The position numbers were made by a program, and so were the translations under genes. This document shows, piece by piece, positions 6,967-11,826 of a stretch of DNA of 11,826 nt; position 1 is the stretch's first letter, and the number at the start of each line of letters is the position of its first letter. The DNA is from an uncultured Elusimicrobia bacterium (GTDB lineage: Bacteria; Elusimicrobiota; Endomicrobiia; Endomicrobiales; Endomicrobiaceae), in assembly GCA_947168325.1 (NCBI GenBank), contig CAMVLN010000039.1, positions 1 to 11,826 on the forward strand. The letters run 5' to 3'. The notes under the pieces are model-generated. The model was not told the DNA's origin, did not search any database, and was given only the letters and a program-made list of their open reading frames with translations.

Positions 6967-7290
6967 TTATTTTGTTACTTCTTCTTTTTTATCTTCAATT
7001 TTATCCTTTTTTTCTGTTTTAGAAGTATCAACTTTAGATACTTCATCTGCATAATTCATTTGCAAATTAGATATTGTATCTTCTAAAAGTTTTGCTTCTG
7101 TATCTGTAAGATTACCTTTTGTTTTTTCTTTTAACATCAAAAGCATATCTATTGTCATTTGTGCTGATTTTAAATCTTTTGTTATTTTTCCGTCAACTTG
7201 GTTTGGCATTTTGCCCATTTGTTGCCAACATGCAGAAGCAAACATTGAAACTAAACTAAACAAATGTTGATTCAAATCTTTCGTATCCAT
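6967..7290 (-). CDS. DUF1844 family protein
   Basis: A 107-residue cytoplasmic protein fitting DUF1844 along its first ~80 residues: an N-terminal helix LFSLVSMFASACWQQMGKMP, then DLKSAQMTIDMLLMLKEKTKGNLT and a final helix ending near LQMNY. The family is usually about 90-120 residues, all-helical, and of unknown function; it occurs in several phyla of mostly Gram-negative bacteria. The last ~25 residues are a low-complexity lysine/glutamate tail. The start is well set by AAGGAGAAT ending six bases before the ATG, nearly identical to the gltX ribosome site. It lies 59 bases before ldh on the same strand with no obvious terminator between them. Confidence 0.88.
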   Translation of the reverse strand: MDTKDLNQHLFSLVSMFASACWQQMGKMPNQVDGKITKDLKSAQMTIDMLLMLKEKTKGNLTDTEAKLLEDTISNLQMNYADEVSKVDTSKTEKKDKIEDKKEEVTK

Positions 7291-7454
7291 TTTATTCTCC
7301 TTAAAAAACTTTACAATTTTTGATTACTAGAATATTTAAATGATTGAAGTTCTTTAATCTAAATGTAAAATTTATAAACAAATTTTATTATTACTTCTTT
7401 TTCCGTTTTTTCCATTCTTTCTATTTACCTACAACTGTAATCTTTGAGTATTTG

Positions 7455-7483
7455 ATATTTTAAAAATCTAGTTTTTAAAATAT
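7455..7483 (-). repeat. perfect 12-bp A/T hairpin across the gltX stop codon
   Basis: Bases 7455-7466 and 7472-7483 are exact reverse complements with a five-base loop (7467-7471), and the gltX stop codon lies in the loop. All twelve pairs are A-T. The minus-strand sequence just beyond has no T-run, so this is not a standard intrinsic terminator, although it sits where one would be expected; it may pause ribosomes or polymerase, or protect the mRNA end. Confidence 0.45.
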
Positions 7484-8946
7484 TTATCTACTGTTTGTTG
7501 TATTCTTCTTATTACTTCATCTTTACCCATAACTTCCATCATATGAAAAAGACTTGGACCTTGTGTTCTTCCAGAAATAGCTACCCTTATAGGATGAAAT
7601 ACTTTACTATTACTAAAATCTAACTCTTTTGCTAAATTCCTTGCAAACATTTCAAGAGCTTCAGGTGAACTAAAGTTTTGTTTTGGAAGTCTTATAATAC
7701 ATTCTTGCAAAACTTTTTTTGCACTATCTTTTTTTGTATCAGACAACAAGATTTTATCTACTGCAGTTTGATCAAAAGATAGCTCTTTAAAGAAAAAATC
7801 TACAAGACCAGGAATATCTTTTAATAATTTTATTTTCTCATGTTCAAGAGAAATTGCTTTTTTAAGTAAATCTCTATTCCATCCATCAATCAATTTATCT
7901 TGTTTTGTCCAATTAATCCAATCTAAAAAGAGCTCAAATATTTCTTGATCCGTTTTTTTTCTAATATATTCGCCATTCATCCACAACAATTTTGAAGGGT
8001 CAAATGTTGCAGGACTAGAATTACATCTATCCAATGAAAAATTTTCAACCAAACTATCTCCAAAGAATAATTGTTGGCTATCTTGAGTTGACCAACCAAG
8101 TAATGCAAGATAATTGATTAATGCATCCTGCAAATAACCCTCTTTTCTATATTCTAAAACGGAAGTATGTCCATGCCTTTTTGAAAGTCTTGCCCCATCA
8201 GAGCCCAAAATCATAGATAAATGTGCAAATATTGGTGGCTCCCAACCGAGAGCTTTGTATATATGAATTTGCCTTGGTGTATTTGAAATATGGTCATCTC
8301 CTCTAATTATATGAGACATTTCCATTAAGTAATCGTCTATTACACAAGCAAAGTTATATGTAGGAACACCATTTGCTTTCATTAAAACAAAATCATCAAG
8401 CAAAGCATTTTCAAAACTTACATGTCCTCTTACAATATCTTCAAATTCTATTTTACCTTCTTTTGGCATTTTAAATCTTATAACCGCAGTTCTCCCTTCT
8501 TTTTCGTATTGTTCTTGTTGCTCTTTTGTAAGATTTGCACAATGACCATTATACTTTGGCGGTTGTTTTGCAAGTCTTGCTTGTTCTCTCATTTTTTCTA
8601 CTTCTTCTGGAGTGCAATAACATTTATATGCATATCCTTTTTTAAGCAATATATCTATATATTTTTGATATATACCTTGTTCTTTTCTTTTCATTTGATA
8701 ATATGGTGCATATTTAAGCAATTCGTTTCCAGGACCTTCATCCCAACTAAGTTTTAACCATTTCATTGCATTTATAATAATTTGTGTTGAAGATTCTGTT
8801 GATCTCGCCTCATCAGTATCTTCTATTCTTAAAACAAATGTTCCCTTTTCTTTTTTAGCATAGAGATAATTAAAAAGTGCTGTTCGTACTCCACCAATAT
8901 GTAAATCACCTGTTGGTGAAGGTGCAAATCTTACCCTAATTGACAT
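7468..8946 (-). CDS. gltX: glutamyl-tRNA synthetase
   Basis: Class I synthetase that charges tRNA with glutamate in the cytoplasm. The 492-residue protein has normal length and starts with APSPTGDLHIGG, carrying the HIGH-type motif as H16-I-G-G. LRIEDTD follows at 39-45, and the KMSKS-type loop reads RLSKR at 253-257. The C-terminal helical anticodon-binding half is complete to QQTVDKYF. In the zinc-site region C109, C111 and C136 match three E. coli ligands, but the fourth position is asparagine (N138), so zinc binding may be lost or altered. Whether it also charges tRNA-Gln cannot be told from this window. AAGGAGAAT ends six bases before the ATG. It is first of the minus-strand cluster; a 177-base gap with the hairpin above separates it from DUF1844, so the downstream genes may have their own promoter. 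Confidence 0.96.
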   Translation of the reverse strand: MSIRVRFAPSPTGDLHIGGVRTALFNYLYAKKEKGTFVLRIEDTDEARSTESSTQIIINAMKWLKLSWDEGPGNELLKYAPYYQMKRKEQGIYQKYIDILLKKGYAYKCYCTPEEVEKMREQARLAKQPPKYNGHCANLTKEQQEQYEKEGRTAVIRFKMPKEGKIEFEDIVRGHVSFENALLDDFVLMKANGVPTYNFACVIDDYLMEMSHIIRGDDHISNTPRQIHIYKALGWEPPIFAHLSMILGSDGARLSKRHGHTSVLEYRKEGYLQDALINYLALLGWSTQDSQQLFFGDSLVENFSLDRCNSSPATFDPSKLLWMNGEYIRKKTDQEIFELFLDWINWTKQDKLIDGWNRDLLKKAISLEHEKIKLLKDIPGLVDFFFKELSFDQTAVDKILLSDTKKDSAKKVLQECIIRLPKQNFSSPEALEMFARNLAKELDFSNSKVFHPIRVAISGRTQGPSLFHMMEVMGKDEVIRRIQQTVDKYFKN

Positions 8947-9267
8947 TTGATTCTCCTTAACAAAGCTTTATCTTTTTTAATCTATAATAATAATTTATAA
9001 CTTACAATAAGTATAAAGTATAGGTCAAAGTTTTTTAACAAACTATTCAAATCTATAAATATTCAACTTTCTAATCAATTATCTTGACTACAGTTGTTAA
9101 TATTTCAAATTTATATCTCATAAAAAAGAAAAATTTTATTTCTTAAATGACAGTTTTTGTTAGTTATCTATGAGAAACATTTTAATGAAAAAAGAAGTTT
9201 TTTTCAAGAAATGTAGAAATGTAATAATTTATAATCATATATAACTTAAATTTAGTATAATACAAAT
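8947..9267. other. divergent intergenic region between gltX and recG
   Basis: This 321-base gap must hold the promoters of both gltX (minus) and recG (plus). On the gltX side are a 13-base palindrome ACTTACAATAAGT (9000-9012) and a tandem TATACTT repeat read on the minus strand (9009-9022), with TTGACC beyond it (9023-9028), but no well-spaced -35/-10 pair could be fixed. In the middle, TTAACAA (9035-9041) and TTGTTAA (9094-9100) form an inverted pair, and AAGAAA/TTTCTT near 9126-9144 a small foldback. On the recG side there is a TATAAT next to the ATG. No tRNA or convincing small gene was seen. Confidence 0.4.
9256..9261 (+). promoter_or_regulatory. -10 box abutting the recG start (leaderless candidate)
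   Basis: A perfect TATAAT ends six bases before the recG ATG at 9268, so transcription from it would begin at or within a base or two of the start codon. No Shine-Dalgarno is present, unlike the other genes here with purine-rich sites. The -35 region at the expected distance (around 9232-9238) does not resemble TTGACA, so the promoter is incomplete by consensus. Confidence 0.45.
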
Positions 9268-11364
9268 ATGGATTTAACTACAGATATAAAATATGTTAAA
9301 GGTATCGGTCCTAAGCGAGCTTTGGCTTTATCAAAACTTTCTATTAATACAGTTGAAGATTTAATAACTTTTTTTCCAAGAGCTTATCAAGATAGAACAA
9401 TTAGAACCAAAATATCTAATATATTATTTAATCAACATTATTGTATTTTTGGAAAAATTACAGGCACTCATATAAAAAAACTTTCTACAAAGCTGTCTGT
9501 TTTTTCTGCCAATATAAATGATGGTTCAGGAATTATAATTGCAAACTTTTTTAGAAAAGTTAATCCTTATGCAAAGTTTGATATTTTTGCAACAATAAAA
9601 AAAGATTTTAAAATAAATTCTTTTGTGTATATTTATGGTATGTGCGAAATAAAGTTTTGGCAAAAGCAAGTGTCTGTTGACGATTATGAAATTGTTGAAA
9701 ACGAAAATTCTTCTACTGAAAAATTTAATAAACTTGTTCCAGTTTACAATTTAACTACAGGAATAACACAAAAAAATATTTCTTCGGCTTTAAAACTAGT
9801 TTTAAATAATATGGCTAATATATATCCGGATATAATTTCAAACAATGTAAAATACAAAACAAATTTACCTTCCATATCTAGTGCTATTAAAACTATACAT
9901 TTTCCAAATTCATTACAAGAAGCTGAACTTGCAAGACAATCTTTTGCATTACAAGAATTTTTGTTATTACAAATTATTCTTACAAAAGCTAAACAAAAAA
10001 ATGTTATTAAACAAAAAGGTATCAGATATGAAATTAAAAGAAATTTATTAACACCATTTAAAAAAAAATTAAATTTTGAATTTACAAATGCACAGAAAAA
10101 AGCAATAAATGAAATTTTTAGTGATATGATGAGCACAAAAATAATGAACCGAATGCTTATGGGTGATGTAGGTTCTGGTAAAACAGTTGTTGCCTTAAGT
10201 GCTATTTTACTTGCTGTAGAAAATGGATATCAAACTGCAATTGTTGCCCCAACAGAATTACTTGCAGAACAACATTATCTCACTTTTAAAAATATGCTTA
10301 AGGGATTAAATGTAAATATAGAACTTGTCACATCTTCAACTTTAAAATCTAAAAAGAAACAAAAAGAAATTTTACCACAAATAGAAAATGGAACTACAAA
10401 CATAATTGTGGGAACTCATTCTGTTATGCAAGATAGAATAAATTTTAAAAATTTAAGTTTAGTAATAATTGATGAACAACATAGGTTTGGAGTTTTACAA
10501 AAAGCTTCTGCGGTTGCAAAAGGTAATAACCCTGATGTTTTAATGATGACAGCCACTCCTATTCCAAGGGGTCTTGCTATGACAATTTATGGAGAAATGT
10601 CTGTAAGTGTAATAGATGAACTTCCGCCAAGCAGAACACCTATTGAAACTTATTGTTTATCTGAAAATATTGCTTATATGAATGCTAAAGAAGAAATAGA
10701 AAAAGGTAACCAAATATATATAGTTTATCCTCTTGTTGACGAATCAGATAAAATTGAACTTAAATCTGCTACACAAGAAGCCCAGAAGTTGTCTAACACT
10801 GTATTTAAAAATAATAAAGTTGCTCTTCTTCATGGAAAAATGAAACCTAAAGAAAAAAATGATGTAATGATAAAATTTAAAAATAAAGAGTACGATATTC
10901 TTATTGCAACAACTGTTATTGAAGTTGGAATAGATGTTCCAAATGCCACAATGATAATTATTCAACATGCCAACAGATATGGACTTGCAACTTTGCATCA
11001 GTTAAGAGGAAGAGTAGGTAGAGGACAAAAAAAATCTTTCTGTATTCTTGTATCAGATGCTAAAGGAAAAATTGCAAAACAAAGATTAAAAATAATGACT
11101 TCTACTTGTGACGGCTTTAAAATTGCTTCTGAAGATTTAAAAATGAGAGGACCTGGAGAATTTACTGGAACTATACAACATGGCTTTCCAGAATTTAAAG
11201 CTGGTGATATAATAAAAGATGTAAAACTTATAGAATATGCCAAACAAGTTGCCATTGATATTATATCTAAAGATCCAGAACTATTGTTACCAGAAAATGT
11301 AAATATAAATTTTCTAATCAATAATAAATATAGCAACTTATCTAAAATTATTAATGTAGGTTAA
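9268..11364 (+). CDS. recG: ATP-dependent DNA helicase RecG
   Basis: RecG is a superfamily 2 double-stranded DNA translocase that regresses stalled forks and acts on branched recombination intermediates. The 698-residue protein matches the family length. The N-terminus (VKGIGPKRA, then VEDLITFFPRAYQDR) and an OB-fold wedge region (about residues 60-150) are followed by the helicase core: Walker A GDVGSGKT at 299-306, PTELLAEQ, the DEQH box at 402-405, MTATPIPR, and TTVIEVGIDVPNA leading to HQLRGRVGRG. The TRG region with DLKMRGPGEFTGTIQHGFPEF is intact near the C-terminus. The ATG fits the family start well, but nothing resembling a Shine-Dalgarno precedes it, and a -10 box sits six bases upstream, so its mRNA may be leaderless. 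It appears to be a single-gene unit, convergent with the next gene after 73 bases. Confidence 0.96.
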   Translation: MDLTTDIKYVKGIGPKRALALSKLSINTVEDLITFFPRAYQDRTIRTKISNILFNQHYCIFGKITGTHIKKLSTKLSVFSANINDGSGIIIANFFRKVNPYAKFDIFATIKKDFKINSFVYIYGMCEIKFWQKQVSVDDYEIVENENSSTEKFNKLVPVYNLTTGITQKNISSALKLVLNNMANIYPDIISNNVKYKTNLPSISSAIKTIHFPNSLQEAELARQSFALQEFLLLQIILTKAKQKNVIKQKGIRYEIKRNLLTPFKKKLNFEFTNAQKKAINEIFSDMMSTKIMNRMLMGDVGSGKTVVALSAILLAVENGYQTAIVAPTELLAEQHYLTFKNMLKGLNVNIELVTSSTLKSKKKQKEILPQIENGTTNIIVGTHSVMQDRINFKNLSLVIIDEQHRFGVLQKASAVAKGNNPDVLMMTATPIPRGLAMTIYGEMSVSVIDELPPSRTPIETYCLSENIAYMNAKEEIEKGNQIYIVYPLVDESDKIELKSATQEAQKLSNTVFKNNKVALLHGKMKPKEKNDVMIKFKNKEYDILIATTVIEVGIDVPNATMIIIQHANRYGLATLHQLRGRVGRGQKKSFCILVSDAKGKIAKQRLKIMTSTCDGFKIASEDLKMRGPGEFTGTIQHGFPEFKAGDIIKDVKLIEYAKQVAIDIISKDPELLLPENVNINFLINNKYSNLSKIINVG

Positions 11365-11437
11365 GTTTTTATAATTTAAAACAAAATAAATTTATAAAAT
11401 TTGTTATATATCAACTATAATTTTATATTTATTGCTT

Positions 11438-11826
11438 TTAAATGTTGTTAATGTTTTGATTATCTCTTTTTTGTTTATAAAATTTTATCAGTGTAGTTTC
11501 AACTTCTTTTTTTAATTTTTTATCTTTTATTTGAAATATTTTATTCCATTTTTCTTTTTCTTTTATAGAAGGCCAAGCAATCCATAATCCATAGTCCCCT
11601 TTCATAATATTGCATTGTACTTCAATAGTGTCATTAAATATAACAGACATAAATGCAATCAATTTTTTAGGATTTTGAATAATATTACATTTGTTTATTT
11701 TATAATCTATATTTTCATTACTTTTTACAAATTGTTTTGTATTAGATTTTATTTTATCGATAATTTGATTTTTATAATTTCTACTTAAAAAATAAAAAAA
11801 ATAATATTTTGTACCGTTATTTTCAT
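11438..11826 (-). CDS. protein with SpoVG-like C-terminal domain (5' end outside window)
   Basis: The minus-strand frame is open from the right edge to the TAA at 11438-11440, giving about 128 codons; the only standard start codons inside are a TTG at 11662 and an ATG at 11650, neither with a ribosome site, so the true start probably lies outside. The C-terminal part AFMSVIFNDTIEV, then GDYGLWIAWPS and a final helix ending LIKFY, resembles SpoVG (AxVSVTFDDxFVV, GLFVAMPS, then a helix ending in EY). SpoVG proteins are small RNA/DNA-binding regulators. Here the domain is preceded by at least ~50 residues rich in K, N, I and Y that are not part of SpoVG, so this may be a larger protein carrying a SpoVG-like domain. 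The assignment is by eye and moderate. Confidence 0.5.
   Translation of the reverse strand, partial: ENNGTKYYFFYFLSRNYKNQIIDKIKSNTKQFVKSNENIDYKINKCNIIQNPKKLIAFMSVIFNDTIEVQCNIMKGDYGLWIAWPSIKEKEKWNKIFQIKDKKLKKEVETTLIKFYKQKRDNQNINNI

Noticed and set aside
7359..7415. An 18-codon minus-strand open frame between gltX and DUF1844
   Set aside because: Only a poor purine stretch upstream and a low-complexity lysine/glutamate product; not distinguishable from chance.
8422..8757. Open frame antisense to gltX
   Set aside because: It lies wholly within a well-conserved gene and encodes a Phe/Tyr-rich peptide typical of the reverse complement of a lysine/glutamate-rich gene; similar antisense frames within dnaX and recG were dismissed for the same reason.
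9170..9244. A 24-codon open frame on the plus strand before recG
   Set aside because: No ribosome site, no recognisable sequence, and such short frames are expected in A/T-rich gaps.
11438..11662. A complete 74-residue gene starting at the TTG at 11662
   Set aside because: The frame is open to the window edge, the TTG has no ribosome site, and it would cut into the first strand of the SpoVG-like domain.
1..11826. tRNA genes, CRISPR arrays, insertion sequences or prophage signals
   Set aside because: No T-loop/acceptor pattern, no regularly spaced repeats, no transposase or integrase, and gene content is housekeeping with uniform base composition by eye.

Overview
The window is an ordinary, gene-dense stretch of chromosome from a very A+T-rich bacterium (roughly three quarters A+T by eye) using the standard bacterial code. 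It holds replication/repair genes (dnaX, recR, recG), glutamyl-tRNA synthetase, an L-lactate dehydrogenase, a DUF1844 protein and a SIMPL-domain protein. An LDH plus low GC suggests a fermentative, probably host-associated anaerobe. DUF1844, SIMPL and the direct dnaX-recR pairing are compatible with a lineage such as Elusimicrobiota, but this is only a guess from gene content. No tRNA, rRNA, CRISPR array, transposase or phage gene was seen.

Layout. Positions 2-2421 (+) hold a compact operon: the 3' part of a YfhO-like membrane glycosyltransferase-type protein that runs in from the left edge, an unrecognised 187-residue soluble protein, and a seven-helix membrane protein overlapping it by 19 bases. 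A 243-base gap follows with a long A/T inverted repeat, a candidate promoter and a palindrome. Next comes dnaX-recR (2665-5018, +), two bases apart and without the usual ybaB/ebfC between them. After a convergent gap lies a minus-strand cluster read gltX, DUF1844, ldh, SIMPL (8946 down to 5228). A 321-base divergent gap separates gltX from recG (9268-11364, +). Last, on the minus strand, is the 3' part of a gene with a SpoVG-like C-terminal domain that runs off the right edge.

How the genes relate. DnaX (clamp-loader tau/gamma) and RecR (RecFOR mediator) form a replication/recombination transcription unit, and RecG (fork-remodelling helicase) is a separate unit facing away from gltX. The minus-strand cluster combines translation (gltX) and fermentation (ldh) with two small conserved proteins of unclear role.

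Most interesting points. (1) dnaX carries an in-phase A_AAA_AAA heptamer, followed 6 nt later by a perfect 7-bp inverted repeat; a -1 slip there reaches TGA after one further codon, giving a 410-residue gamma-like product with the same layout as the E. coli dnaX site. (2) recG has a consensus TATAAT only 6 nt before its ATG and no Shine-Dalgarno, suggesting a leaderless mRNA. (3) There are A/T-only hairpins after the first operon and across the gltX stop codon. I found no clear evidence of a wholly new defence or mobile system.
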